Part shown: piece by piece, positions 33,410-45,229 of the stretch
Position numbering within the stretch: position 1 is the first letter of the stretch
How the letters are laid out: every line of letters begins with the position of its first letter
From: Lasiosphaeris hirsuta
Taxonomy: Eukaryota > Ascomycota > Sordariomycetes > Sordariales > Lasiosphaeriaceae
Reading direction: 5' to 3'
DNA: 64,000 nucleotides
NCBI GenBank assembly: GCA_030549175.1
Contig: JAUKUA010000003.1
Span: 3,720,001-3,784,000, forward strand
Translations under genes and position numbers: made by a program
The notes under the pieces: model-generated
Databases searched by the model: none
Told to the model about the DNA's origin: nothing
The model's input: only the letters and a program-made list of their open reading frames with translations

Positions 33410-35070
33410 TCAGAGCAGCAACGACTTGAAGAACGTCAGAAGCTCATCCAGACTTGACAGTGGTCCGATATGCGCGATATACCCATCTGGCCGAACGAGA
33501 ACAAATCCGAATTTCGCAAAGCCGAATTGTGGATGCACCTCATCCCCGTGATCCACGTACGAGTGGTCTGGTATGTCACCTTCGAGGTCCTTATTCCTAA
33601 GAATGAAGCGCACCGCTAAATCCGTCCTCTCCAGAGCAAACACCTTGTCGCCCGCAGCTCGAAGCGCGTTGGAGCTATCCGGTTCTCCCTCGGTTTTGCC
33701 CGAAAACAAGAGAAGACAATGGTCGCCGCCCGCAGAGACACCGTGTACACTTGTCTCTGTACCTGACTTGGCCTCCTTCAGCTTGCCATCTGGCAGGCGG
33801 TCGCCGCCCCTAATGGGGCCCTTGAAGCCAGCCGCCGTGCCCACGATTGGTCCCTTGCGGTAGCTGATGCCAAACTCGGAGAGAAACCTGAAGAAGCGCA
33901 GTCTCACGAACAGGCTGGCGGCTACCCACGGGAGCACCCACGGGATGATCAAATTGCGCAGCGTGACGAACCAGTAGTTTGTGCTCGAGAGAAAGGAGAA
34001 CATCCTATCCGAGCCCTTGAGGAGGTTTACCCCAACAGGGAGCCTTTCAGCATCATAGCTGTCGAGCAGCGCTTCTGGGTTTGCGGCTCGACCATCGAGC
34101 ACTGCTGCCAACTTCCATCCGAGATTGATGGCGTCCTGTATGCCCGTGTTCATGCCTTGGCCGCCGGCGGGTGAGTGAATATGAGCGGCGTCTCCAGCGA
34201 CGAAAAGTCGGCCGTCTCGGTAGCTGCTGACGCTTCGGTGGTGCAGACGAAAGCGGGTGAGCCAGGCCGGATCCGACAGAGCACCGAATCCTGGCGGTGT
34301 AAATATTGCTATGAGCTCCTGGAACTGTTCGAGTGTCGGCTCTTCATCAGAAGCAAACCGATGGCCTGAGGCAATCACACGCACAAGTGTGTCATCCTTC
34401 ATGGGGATGAAGGCCAGGATACCATCACCCAGGCACAGGGAGACACAATCCCGGGCGATATTCGAGTTTTGTAGGTGGGCATCACAGAGAAGAAAGTTCT
34501 GGGGATACGCTGCCCCGTCAAATGTGATGTTGGCAGCGGCACGGCGAACAGCGCTATGCGCTCCATCACAACCGACAACGTACTTGGAAAATATGGTTTC
34601 CTGAGTTTCATTTGGCCTTTGTAACGTGGTCGTCACGCCGCTGCTGTCTTGGGCGATATGGATGGCAGTAACCGGCCGGTCAACATGATGGCCGTAGCTG
34701 GCGAGGCAGTCATCAAGAAAACGTTCCGTTTCTGCCTGCGATAATGACAGAGGAAGGGTGAATTCGGTGTCAGATGTACCAATATTGTCGATCGCCATTG
34801 TGGCGATCGGTTTCCTGTTGACGTAAACTACTCCTCCCCGGACGACCCGCCCCAAAGGAAGAGCTTTTCCGCGTGGCCGTGGCGGTTCAGAAGTTCCAAG
34901 GTTCGAGGCTGCACAACTAGGGCCCGGCTCTTGTTGGAGCGCTCCGGGGTTTGATCAATGATTCGGAATGAGGTTTTTTTATGGGCGAGTTCTAGCGCAA
35001 GAGTGGTCCCCACCGGACCAGCTCCGACAATGAGGACATCGCAGTCATACATCATGCGTTGACGGTGCAT
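33410..35070 (-). pseudogene. FAD-dependent aromatic monooxygenase, frameshifted
   Basis: The coding region spans about 550 codons but is split in two frames. The 5' frame starts MHRQRMMYDCDVLIVGAGPV (a second Met pair at 35055 is also possible) and carries the Rossmann GAGPVGTTLALE motif and the RALVVQPRTLELLNRHG segment. The 3' frame takes over at about 34850-34873 with LGRVVRGGVVYVN. It has the DG motif GCDGAHSAVRRA, the GD motif VAGDAAHIHSPAGGQGMNTG, and a C-terminal thioredoxin-like segment ending ELLTFFKSLLL. The change of frame fits one missing base near a run of A on the coding strand, and the gap is too tight for an intron. The family hydroxylates phenolic rings with NAD(P)H and O2. 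Either a recent null allele or a sequence error. Confidence 0.82.
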
Positions 35071-36756
35071 AATGGCAATCTGTTTAGTAGATTTTGAAGT
35101 AGCAAACAAGTTGTATGGTCGGCATAGTGAAAGCAATAGTAAAAGATGATTGTTGGAAAAACCGAGTGTCCGGCTCCGACACAAGATGAATGAAGAAATA
35201 TATATGTCGGGCCACGCCACATCCGAGTGCGGTACACCTCCCAAGGCTGTTTTGGTTCATATTGGGTATCCGCCGACCAACGAGTGAAGTTGCTGTGCCG
35301 CTCCTGCTGAAGGTGAGGAGCAGAAGGTTTGTCCACCTCGGTACCTTCGCCATGCCGCCCGCACATGGGGAAGCGCAGCCTGAGTGAGGTCAATGATGAC
35401 GCGAACCTGGGGTATTGTGTATGGCGACGACGATAAAGATAATAGCAAGATAGTAGCAGGATAACAAGTTCATTCTGAAGCTATTATTGACTTACAAGCC
35501 CATCGTCTGACATGTGGAGGTTCCTCTGCGATGCATCTTCTATTGATGTGGAACTTCGCAATAAACGTAACAGGATTTTGAATATGAACAGGGGAGGATC
35601 GGCCGCCATAGGCATGGTACTTTTATGTAAAGATCTAATGCTTCTAAGCATGGGTGGTGGTCAGCAATACCTAAAATACTCGGTTTCATGACGGAGAGCG
35701 GTGATGGGACGTGCCGGGCAACGGGATGTCAATGGCAATCGTTGGTGATTCATCAGTAATTTCGCTCGCCCATGACCATGGGCCTTTGAGGAAACAATAA
35801 ATAAAAACTTGATGAAAAGCCGCTGAAATGACTCGAATGGCAAAAAATCCAAACTCCGGTTACCATCAGGCGGCCTAGGCAGGCTGGACCTACTGGGTTC
35901 TTGTCCTCGGTGTTGGCGTCGCAGTGTCACTGCGTTGGAGTGCAGGTGAATGTGGAGGGCAGTGGCCCACACACCCACCAGATTGGCCCCACTTGAGTCA
36001 CACCCATCGCTGCAGAATTCGCAGTGGTGCACAGACCAACTCCCACGCCTATATATTCTCCTCTCTCCTCCCAATTCCTGTGGAATCTCTTTCTCTTTCT
36101 TTTCTTTAGCTCTCTTTGCCTTTTGGCTTAGATCAAGTGTAGTATCTGTTCTTTTCAGTTTAATCTCTGAAACTACTCTACGGAGTAGAATCTTGATTAT
36201 ACTAATTTTTGTCCCTCGGAGGACTTCCCTCTGGGCTTGCCCATGGTCGTCCTTCACTGTGTCCCTGGTCTTACACTGCCTCCAGGCGACGCGAACCCTT
36301 TTTTCATTGCAATCTTGGGCCAAGGCTCGGGATGTGAGGAAGATCCCTGGGATTTCCCCCATAATTGTCAACACTCGCACCCGACATTTCCGAACAAGGT
36401 GCATACGGCAGGTTTGCATGGCAGGGTATTCTATGCTCCAAGATTCCAACCCACGGTGCGTGGCTACCCCTGCGCTCGAGCATGTGAAAGCCGGCTCGCA
36501 GACAATAGCGATGTTGTATTCTTTGTGTGCCTCGATGTTGTCTTGTGCCCCGCATCTTATTGTTCTGTGAACAGGGTATGCATCCTGTCTTGACTTTATC
36601 ATCGGGCGTCGGACCATTGCATGAAGAGCATTCAGGTCGCTTGTTTGTTGGCCTCGGGTTTTTCTCTTAAACTGTGGTCATAGCTCACAAGCCGAACATC
36701 AACATGGATGGCGGCCGACCTGACATACGTCATTCCAAGATATTTGTAGATCAACA
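35071..36756. other. Divergent intergenic region
   Basis: Holds the upstream regions of the FAD monooxygenase (left) and of the 293-residue protein (right). A long minus-strand frame at 35661-36617 was judged spurious. CT-rich stretches around 36055-36110 look like leader or promoter sequence. Confidence 0.5.
35193..35202 (-). promoter_or_regulatory. TATA-like element upstream of the FAD monooxygenase
   Basis: aaatatatatg on the plus strand, about 125 nt upstream of the likely start codon. Position fits a fungal TATA box; not proven. Confidence 0.3.
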
Positions 36757-37638
36757 ATGCCGGGACTTGCCAATTCTCGACATGCGCCGCGAAATAACCT
36801 CCCGCGGAGCAACACCCCGCGAAACAACACTTCGACACCGGCACCGGCGCCCGCACCTCCGCTGACCATCACGTCTGCTCCAACTGGCAATGGCATTTCT
36901 CGCAGCACCTCTCGCGGGCCTTCGCCGCATCCCAGTTCCTTCGCGTCTCACGAGCTCAGCCGCTACACCAAGATTGTCCGCCGGCTGAAATGGAAACTAC
37001 CCTTCCTCGGAACCGGCTACCACCAGGCCGTGTCGCGCGTCAACCAGGGCCCCGAGCGCGTCGCCGAGGCCGAGCTGATGTTCAAGCTTGACTTTTTCGA
37101 GTACTACATGCTCATCGAGCGCGCCCTTGTCCATTTGCTGGGTGTCTACGGCATTGAGATCCAGCGGGGCGCAAGGCGCCCAATGAACGCCGGGGGAGTC
37201 ACCTCGAGCCTGTGGAGCGACGGCAGGACGAACGACGGCAGCGGCGGAACAGCAGCAGGCGGGCACCGGTACCACGCCAACGTCCTCGAGGCGCTGGATA
37301 ATAGGGATAACCCGCTGCATGCGACTCTCGGCACCGGTGAGGTGCGCCGGCAGCTCGGCCGCGCCAAGGACTTGAGGAATCGGTGGAAGACAGCGGCCGA
37401 CGATCTCGAGGGCGGCAGTGGCGGCGGCCAGAACGGAAAGTTCGCCGCGCCGCTCGAGACATATGACTTTGAGCGCATTCTCACCGACATCTTTGATGGC
37501 TTCGATGCTGCGTATCTCGTGGCGGAGCAGTTTGTCCTGGGCGACGCCGGTGATGTCAACATGGATCCCGAGGGGACAATGACTGAGGAGGAACAGTGGG
37601 AGTTTATGGTGGATGCCATGGACTGGGAGGCGGTTTGA
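36757..37638 (+). CDS. Conserved fungal protein of unknown function, 293 residues
   Basis: A single-exon frame starting MPGLANSRHAPRNN. Residues 1-60 are Pro/Ser/Thr/Asn-rich and probably disordered. From about 65 the sequence becomes orderly: SRYTKIVRRLKWKLPFLGTG, then helical ELMFKLDFFEYYMLIERALV, a Gly-rich linker, HANVLEALDNRDNPLHATLG and an acidic C-terminus ending FMVDAMDWEAV. No signal peptide or membrane helix. I do not know a named family; it has the look of a conserved Sordariomycete protein and need not belong to the tailoring enzymes around it. It is transcribed away from the FAD monooxygenase and converges with the P450, 180 nt apart. Confidence 0.8.
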   Translation: MPGLANSRHAPRNNLPRSNTPRNNTSTPAPAPAPPLTITSAPTGNGISRSTSRGPSPHPSSFASHELSRYTKIVRRLKWKLPFLGTGYHQAVSRVNQGPERVAEAELMFKLDFFEYYMLIERALVHLLGVYGIEIQRGARRPMNAGGVTSSLWSDGRTNDGSGGTAAGGHRYHANVLEALDNRDNPLHATLGTGEVRRQLGRAKDLRNRWKTAADDLEGGSGGGQNGKFAAPLETYDFERILTDIFDGFDAAYLVAEQFVLGDAGDVNMDPEGTMTEEEQWEFMVDAMDWEAV

Positions 37639-37818
37639 TAGGCTTAGTCGAGGCGAGGTCCCTTCGCGATCGAGTCAAGGTAGTCGAGATGGACAAGGAA
37701 TACTTTTGCAAAGTCGACTTTTCTTTTACACTGTTCTAATTATATATGTTCATCCATGCCCCTTGAGTACCCCTACAACACCGTTAGAAATGGTAGATAC
37801 AACTCGGAGCCAACATGT

Positions 37819-39345
37819 CTAATCCTCCCTTAGTTTGAATCTCAACCGCATCGGTGTGTCCGGTTTGTGCGATCCATGTCGGCTCCTGTCAACTGGAGGA
37901 ACGGTCTCCATTGGGTTCCCGTTTATGTCCTGTAGTGAAAAGTCAAACATTCCAACAAAGAGAGCGGCTATAATGTTCATTTCTAGCTTGGCAAACTACG
38001 CCAATGTCAGTCTATCAACTTTACTCGTCCCGCAGACGGCAGGAAGGGGGAACAAGATCATGAACTCACTTTCATTCCCACTAATTAAATATGCTGGTCA
38101 GCTACGAAATATTGCAATATTCACATGAATTTACTTACAACATGGGTGCCGAGCGATCCCCCACCCCAAATATGGTGGCGGCGACTTCCCGTCACTCGGT
38201 AGATACCTGCTCGGATCCCATTTTCCTGGCTCAGGATAGAACTCTGGGTTAAAGTGAGTATCGTCGATCTGATAAACCTGGAGGATATAAACGTTAGAGA
38301 ACCCAGAACTGCTGATAGACCCTTGTGAATAGCCCCCCCCCCCTTTTTTTTTTCTTTCTTTTTCTTCTGCTTCGTTGACGGAGGAGACACTCACGGCAAA
38401 CGCGTCCTTTGGAATCACTTCCCCAGTTTTACCAATCGGAACGTCAGTTCCGCTGTTGTTTCTCCTGATTGCAGCGCCCACCAACTGCATCCGGATCGTC
38501 TCGCGCTGGCAAAGCTCGATAAGCGGAAACTCGGATTCCCATTCCTCAAGGGTAAGGGTCGCGAGGATATCCGTTGCCGTTTGATCAGGGCTCCTACGGT
38601 GCCTCGCAACGACGGAGTCAACCTCGTGGCGCAGTTTTTTATGCCACTCTGGCGTAGTACTCAAGAAGACGAGGATCCAGGCGGCATTTACACCGCTGTT
38701 TATTTGTCCAGCGAATAATGCGCCGAGAATGAACTGGACCGCTCGAGTTAGCTAACACAGTGTGCGTAAGAAGCGAAGGCTCACTGAAATGATCTGTATC
38801 ATGTCGTCGTCCCCATTGTCCATCATGAACTGCAGGGCATCATCCTCCCTGCGCCCCGTCTTCTTCCGGTCATTCAGGAAACGGCGGAGCAGAGTATACA
38901 ATCTCCCGGCGGCCACCATCTTCCTCATGTGCACCCATGTTGGCAGCCAAGGGAAGATAATGCGGGCGGGCGAGCAGCCGTCGGCGATATTCTCAAACAT
39001 TCGCAGCGTCTTTTCCAGAAGCTTAGGATCGCGGTAGATCTCGGCGGTACCAACGGTTCGCATCGTCAGGCGGTATACGACGCGGTAGATATTGTCAAAG
39101 GGGTCCATAATAGCCCATTCGCCCTTGGGCGGTGCCTTTGCTTGGAGCGAGTCCCACGCATCGGATACCATGGGCGCTAGGTTCTTTGCCAGGGGATCCG
39201 CCTTCATCAGCGCTACAATAGTGCGTATGAAGGACTTCCCGCTCTCGGTCGCAGCGGACTCCCCCTTGCCTGAGGTGACAGGCTGAGGCGCGCCGGTGAA
39301 CAGCACGGCATATCTGCACCGGCGAGGAAAAAGAGGCCGCGTTAG

Positions 39346-39383
<38 letters not shown>

Positions 39384-39785
39384 GCCTTCACGACGAAGAA
39401 AGGGTGTTCAGACATACCCCTCGGACATGCTCAGCTGCTTGCTCTCGAAGAAAGACTTCCTGCCCTCCACCCCAGAGACGGCGACGATGTGGTGCTGTCC
39501 GAAGTAGAAGCTAAAGCTACCCGTGCTGCTTGAGTGGACGCCGTCCATGATGAAGTTACTACGGTCCGAGAAGAAACGCAGCGCGCCCAGCACCGGCCAG
39601 TCCCAAGGGCCAGCTGTTAGCAGCTTTGGGGTCCCTTCGGGCAGTGGTGGTCGTTGCACAGCAGCTTGTACTGCCTTTGCCAAGATGTAGATGAGGCTGG
39701 TGCCAATAACAAGCCAGACGGCGGGCGGTAGGTCGTGGAGCCGGCCCCCGATGGCTAGCTCCACCTTTTCGGCGAGAGGCTCCAT
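37819..39785 (-). CDS. Cytochrome P450 monooxygenase
   Basis: Six exons, 39785..39418, 39313..38785, 38733..38395, 38277..38139, 38080..38070 and 37995..37819, give 520 residues, a normal microsomal P450 length. A membrane anchor lies at about 24-44 (WLVIGTSLIYILAKAVQAAV). The I-helix at about 300-318 reads LFAGQINSG, lacking the usual acid-Thr pair. The ExxR motif is ETIR at 377-380. The haem loop is GWGIARHPCLGMKFAKLE with ligand Cys at about 458. That loop is spread over exons 4 to 6, and exon 5 is only 11 nt (codes L-G-M-K with its flanks). The I-helix recalls the CYP51/CYP7-like groups rather than typical hydroxylases. Likely an ER tailoring oxygenase; substrate unknown. Confidence 0.9.
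38330..38365. repeat. C/T homopolymer block in a P450 intron
   Basis: A run of about 12 C followed by T-rich sequence (cttttttttttctttctttttctt), wholly inside P450 intron 3. Confidence 0.7.
39346..39380. repeat. CT dinucleotide microsatellite
   Basis: About 17 CT units inside the first intron of the P450 gene. Confidence 0.9.
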
Positions 39786-40720
39786 GGCGTGAGGACTGCA
39801 GCGAGCTTGCAGTTGTGCGTATGTGTGCGTCCACGACCCGCAGAGGCGTTGTACGGTTGGAAAGATGAGCTACGGGAGGAGCACAACACGAGGCGGGGCA
39901 ACGCCTATATAGGGCCTAGGCAAGCCCCCGCTCCTGCCATGTCGTTCACCTCACTTCTGAACCCTTGGTCGTCCAGTGTCCGGTAGTAATCAGGTCAGCA
40001 ATTGACGAAGCAAGCCACCAATCCCGAACTTGCCATCGTACTCTTGGCTCTTGCGACCTAAGTAACCAAGAGGCCAGAAGGCCAATTTCCCAATTCTGGA
40101 TCTCAGTGGCTAGCATGTTGTGGCTGCTTGTGCCTAGCCATTGATCAGCTGCTTATGCAAGCAATTTCATGTCTTGGCTTTCGTGCTTTAAATACTCCGT
40201 AGCCTATCGGTATGTATCCTTGAAATCTTCTTCCGAGGGTTCCGCTTTGAAGGCAGAGTGATGTACCGCGACTACATACGCAGGCTTGGCGTAGGTATAA
40301 GAACTCGACGACGGCGGGTGGGCTGCATACCTTTTGTTTAACACAACAAGAACACAATCTTCTACATGCTGCATAGAATGTGTTACCAAAGCATTGAAGC
40401 CGACACAGCGGTTACGGCTAGTGAATAGACAAGGTTGACCCAAATCCCGTCCCGTTTAATATATTGTACATCTTGTACCAATAGACATAGACGTGAACCA
40501 CAAACAACCCCATTTCCAAAGCTGCAAGTCTCCAGGCCCGGCTAACAAAACGCCAACAAAAACAGCCTCCCTGGTAATGTGACCAATTCGCTGTCCACGG
40601 AGCCAGCCCTCTGGGGCCAAAGTAATAATTTCGTTCGTGGTATCATTAACAACCCCCCTCCAAACACGCCTGGCACCACCCGCATAAAAACAACCACAGC
40701 TATCTCAACATGCTCTAACC
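39786..40720. other. Intergenic, P450 upstream and kinesin 3' flank
   Basis: No gene recognised; small frames of up to 79 codons only. Confidence 0.5.
39903..39912 (-). promoter_or_regulatory. TATA-like element upstream of the P450
   Basis: cctatatagg about 120 nt upstream of the P450 ATG; it is near-palindromic, so it reads the same toward the gene. Position suits a core promoter; inferred. Confidence 0.35.
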
Positions 40721-43700
40721 TCAAGAATCACTTATCCTCTCTTTTGTCTTCTTTGTTGACTTAGCCGTGCCAATGTGCGTGTTGTGCACCTACTTTCTGT
40801 TAGTTTGCGATTCCATCTGAAAAAAATAAGGGGGGGGGGGGGGGTAAAGGCTCAGTCACTCACCTTCGTCGCAAACCGCAGACTTGTGATCGTCTCCTTC
40901 AGATGCGCCTCCATCGGGCTGACCATGACAAACATTAATGTCTTGGAGTTGCCGCCAAGCGAGTATTGCAAGAGGTGTGTCAGCTTAGAATTGCGATACG
41001 GAACATGTCCCGATCCGCGGCCTAGAGCCTCAATCACATCTCCGAGACAGGCTAAGCTCTTGTTGATGTTTTGAGTCTCCTTCATACGGTCTCCCTCAGC
41101 ACCAGAATGCTTCAGCCGCTCCGAACCGGCGAGATCCACGAGGTTCAGTGTTCCTTCGCACCGCTCACCCGTCGCCGAGTTCTCGCCCACAAGCTTGAGA
41201 ATGAAGACAGAGTGCGAGCGCGACGACCTCTCGTTTGCTTTGGTCGCTGCCACACTCCGGTTGTTCTGGGCTTCCCGCAACATCGTTGCTACTTTGTCAG
41301 CCGAGTCCAGAGCTACCGACTTGCAGTGGAGTACGGTTGTCTGCTTTCGAGAATCATCGTGCCGGATCTCGAGCTTCTTCTTGCCCTCCGAGGGCGACGT
41401 GAGCAGGTCGTTCAACTCTTCGTTGTAAACCTCGACAAAGCTTCCCTCCATAGTATACGACCACGACTTCTCCTTCAATTGGGTGATAGTCTCGTATATC
41501 ATGTGGGTGGCTCTTGGAATCATGCCGTCATCTGACGACATGGTAAAGGTCTTGCCGGAGCCTGTTTGGCCATAGCAGAAGATGCATACATTGAAGCCGT
41601 CGAGGGCGCTCTGCACCAACTGTGAGATCTCGCCAAAAACTTCTTCATTGTATACCGAAGGATCGAACACACGGTCAAACTCAAACGGCATCACCCTGCG
41701 GCTGACGTTACCCAAACTGCTCTTCTCCTCGGGCCCCGTGATGTCGATTTGGGTTGATGTTTTGAGGTCTGGGAACAAGATTTTGGCCTCGTCTCCCTCT
41801 GTTGGATCCAGTACCGGCCGGACTCTGCACATCACACGGATGTTTCCCTTCAATTCCTGGTACTTGTTGAAGAGCATCCGCCGCTCCGTTTCCTCCTTGA
41901 TCAGCTTTAGGCGCGCCTCCTCGGCTAGCCGGAGAGCATCCTGAAGGCGGGACTCCATGCTGGTGAAGGAGTCCGATTGCTGCTTGCTATCTGATTCCAG
42001 GAATTCGATCTGTGCTCGAAGAGCTCTGTTCCGGTCTTCTAGCGTCATGCTTGTTGTCGACATCTCGGCGATTTGCTGCTGAAGAGTGCCTTTGACCGTC
42101 TGCTCTCGATCTAGATCGGATTTGAAGGCCTCCACTTGCGACCGGAGGTTTTGGATTTCACGATCCTTGGCCAACAGAGCGATGCTTAGGTCTTGCTGCT
42201 CCGTTCCTAGCTTCGTCCGCAGCTCCTGAACCTCTCTTGACTTTTGAGCCCTTTCATCCTCTAGCTCAACTCGATAATGCCTCTCCAGGGCCTCCAAGGC
42301 CTCGCGGTGTGTGCGTTGGACTCGGTCGGCCTCGTCCTTCAGTTCTCGCTTGAGCTCGTCAAGCTCATGTCTGTGTTCTCGCGACTTGTCCTCGAGGTCG
42401 TACTTGTTCCTTCTCTGTTCCTTCTCAAGGGTTAGAGTCAGCGATTGAACTTGGTGTCGCAGGCCGTCTAGTTCGCTCTGAAGCAGCGAGTTCTTCTCAT
42501 CTAGACGGATCCTTTCTCGTTCAAGGTCGTTGGCTGTTTCAACATGGTTAGCGTTAAATAGATTCAACAACTGCCGAGTACCTAGCCTACCCCTTGTTTT
42601 CGCCAAATCAACCGCATCTTCCAATGTTTTCCTGTCGGTTAGAGAAACGTTCATCGCCTCTTTCATGACCTTGAACTGGGATTCGACTTCGTGCAGCCTT
42701 TCGTCGACGTCCCAACCTGTAAATGTTGTTAAATTTGAGTCTTTGGTGAGAAATGACTTTTTTATAGGAGAACCAGATCTGAAAGTTGAAGAGGGGGTCT
42801 TGCAGGCACTCTTGACCACGCTTTCGAGTATCTCGAGTGCGACGTGAATACTCTGCCCACGGGAAGGTGTCTTTGGCTGCGGGGGGCACGCAGGTCCAAC
42901 TGGAGGCCTAGCTGCTTCCTCTTTCCGGCTTCGGTGTTGAGTAGCAACCTCCATAAAACCTTCTGGTTGTTGCAGATCGAATATTCGCCGCCTTTCTCGT
43001 TTTGAGGTCACTTGACACTCGCCGGGATTGTCGTTTGCTTCGTCGTCGAGCGACATATTTTGCAAAATACTGCTAATCCCTGAGGCATCCCTTATATGGC
43101 GACGCGCTTGTGACGCCATAGACTCGTATGAAACAGCTACTCGCATCCCCTGTTGAAATTCCATCGCGTTGACTTGTAAAGTAGGTGAAAGCTGCATACC
43201 ATTGGCCTGTTGGCCCAGTCCGCTGCTAACTTCCATGGTGTGGTCGCCCATAGCAGTTGCGGGCCGTGAGCGAGTATTACCTCTAGGGCGCCCGCTTACG
43301 GACTGACCGAAGCTGCCCATTGAGGTTACTGGTCGGGCGTTCGAGATAGGAGGGCGACTCCCAGGCCCGACGCTCTGGGCGAAGTTGGGTCGCGACGCTC
43401 CTGAAGAGGTGGAGGTGTACCGTGAAGGGGGAACTGTGACGGAAGGCGGTTTGGTCTAGAAAGGTGGGTGTTAGAAAGACCCGCCAACATAAATAAGGTA
43501 GGAAAGTGGAATGCCGGGATTCTAGGGGGGCCCGCGTGGACACATTTGATGGCAGAAGTCATGGAAGTAAAGCGGAGTTACAGGATAACATACCGTGTTA
43601 GATGCTGCCAAAGCTGCTATGGACGTGCCCTTAGGGTTCGGTCGCGAGAGGGCTGATGTTGCTGCGGGGAGTGATGATTTGTTTGCTCCAATGGGTTCCG

Positions 43701-44095
43701 CCGCCCTCTCAACCAGTGTCTTTCGCTTCGGCTCGGGTTGTGGCACTGGACGGTGGTATGGTTTGTCAGTAGGGGAGAAGTGTTAGATGGGCAGGGACGG
43801 GAGTCGCCATACAATTCCCATTGTATGCGCGTTTGAGTCCTTGTGGCGGAGGCATTGTGTGAGCTCGCGCATTGTTTTGCGAGTCGGTGATCTCTTGGAG
43901 GCCCATGTTGGGAATGGTCGTCGCGGGATAGTGGCTAGGAGGGCGAAGTCCCGATTGAGGTCTCTGGATGGTCAAATTGAGGTCAGCAGCGTACAGGTGG
44001 TGGGCTGCTGGGAACTGTAGCTGCGTGGGTTCGCGGCAGCAAGCGCGAGAAGACGTCGTCTCAGGTCAACATACCGCGTTTTCAGATCGGTCCAT
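40721..44095 (-). CDS. klpA: Kinesin-14 (C-terminal motor, KlpA/Kar3 type)
   Basis: Six exons: 44095..44075 (7 codons), 43963..43813, 43745..43594, 43455..40864 and 40789..40721 are the five I can place with sound splice sites, totalling 994 residues; no further intron is needed in the long exon. The first 260 residues are basic, Ser/Pro-rich and likely the second microtubule-binding tail. A coiled coil fills about 380-630 (many heptads such as RLDEKNSLLQSELDGLRHQV). The motor domain begins near GNIRVMCRVRPVLD and carries the P-loop CYGQTGSGKT at about residue 736, switch I NERSSRSHSVF and switch II LVDLAGSERL. The last exon ends VHNTHIGTAKSTKKTK. Motor at the C-terminus means minus-end-directed movement, used for spindle organisation. 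The tiny first exon rests on its splice sites and is less certain. (The count is five exons, not six.). Confidence 0.9.
40830..40844. repeat. Poly-G tract, 15 nt
   Basis: Inside the last intron of the kinesin gene (40863..40790), reading as a C run on the coding strand. Confidence 0.8.
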
Positions 44096-45229
44096 GCTGA
44101 GCGTGCGCACGCGAGGGAGAAGAATGTGGAGTAACAGCCAGGTCGATGACAGGAGCAGCGCTCCCGGGGCGGATGAAGTTGGCGGCGACGTTGTTGCGGC
44201 CCTGTACGAGCACAATTATTATGCTCTTCTCCTAATGGCGTAGCGTGCAGCAGTGAGATCGAGGGCCACCGTCGAGTTTGTGTTTACTTCTCCGGGGCAA
44301 CGACACAGTGCCTAGTGCCTGCAGCCAATGGGCACCGCCGCCACATGTGTTAGTGGGGCAATTCAACCAAGGGTCGACAACCGCACCTTTGCCCAGGCCA
44401 AGGTGGTGGATGCTTGCAGCTTTCCCGTCTCCACATCTCAGAAGCACGAACTGTGCAATTTCAGGTACTGCGCACTAGCGGGAAGCTTCCCAAACCAGCC
44501 GCAACTTTTTGGGCTCTCTGATGTTAGATGTTGTCTGTCTGCCTGCTCATTTTGGTCGACGACCTAAATTCCTTAAAACATCTGCTTATTTGTTACTTTA
44601 GGGGGATATATACTTACTAGCTATATACTCGACCATTTTCATTATCATTAATGACCTTCCTTCTAGAAGGACTTATATGTTTTGGCTGATGCAATCAATC
44701 CAATCCTTGTCTGGTTGTTAGCGTGAGACTTCGAGTGTCATTATGAGAAAGGATGCCTCGCTATGGATATGGAAAGGCCTTTAAAATACTACAATTGCCC
44801 TTTTTGATAGTGGAAAGGTCTTGTGAAACACCAAATATCTTTTGTGTTACCCCAGATATCCCGTTTTTGATGCTAGAAGGCCTTTCCAAGGCGCAATAGA
44901 GCCTGGGAGGGAACTTTTGAGTGAAGTGTTTTCTATGCCAAGCCGACCCTGACGGCATGCGCACGTGCCACTTCTTCACATGTTCACAAAGACAGAATGC
45001 AACTCCCAAAAAAAGAAGTTGCCGATCATCACCAGGTTCACGGTCAAGTCGTTTGCTAAACTCCATTGCTGCCAGTCCAACCCGAGGCTAGAAATGCAAA
45101 AGTCGTTATAGCAGAACCAGCCATTTTTTTGAGACACAGATGTACCAGTAATCATCCTCAGAGGCCTTAACCGCCAACTTTCCGCCGAGCGACGAATTAC
45201 CTATACATCACTCGAATCGCACATACACA
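44096..45229. other. Divergent intergenic region
   Basis: Upstream regions of the kinesin and of the acyltransferase. A minus-strand frame at 44761-45066 was not accepted. Two similar segments, around 44799-44822 and 44869-44892 (ctttttgatagtggaaaggt and gtttttgatgctagaaggcc), form an imperfect direct repeat. Confidence 0.5.

Noticed and set aside
35661..36617. A 318-codon minus-strand frame
   Set aside because: The composition is basic and erratic (Lys/Glu run beside Arg/Cys-rich text), there is no family likeness, and it overlaps a plus-strand open frame and the promoter region of two genes. Judged a chance ORF.
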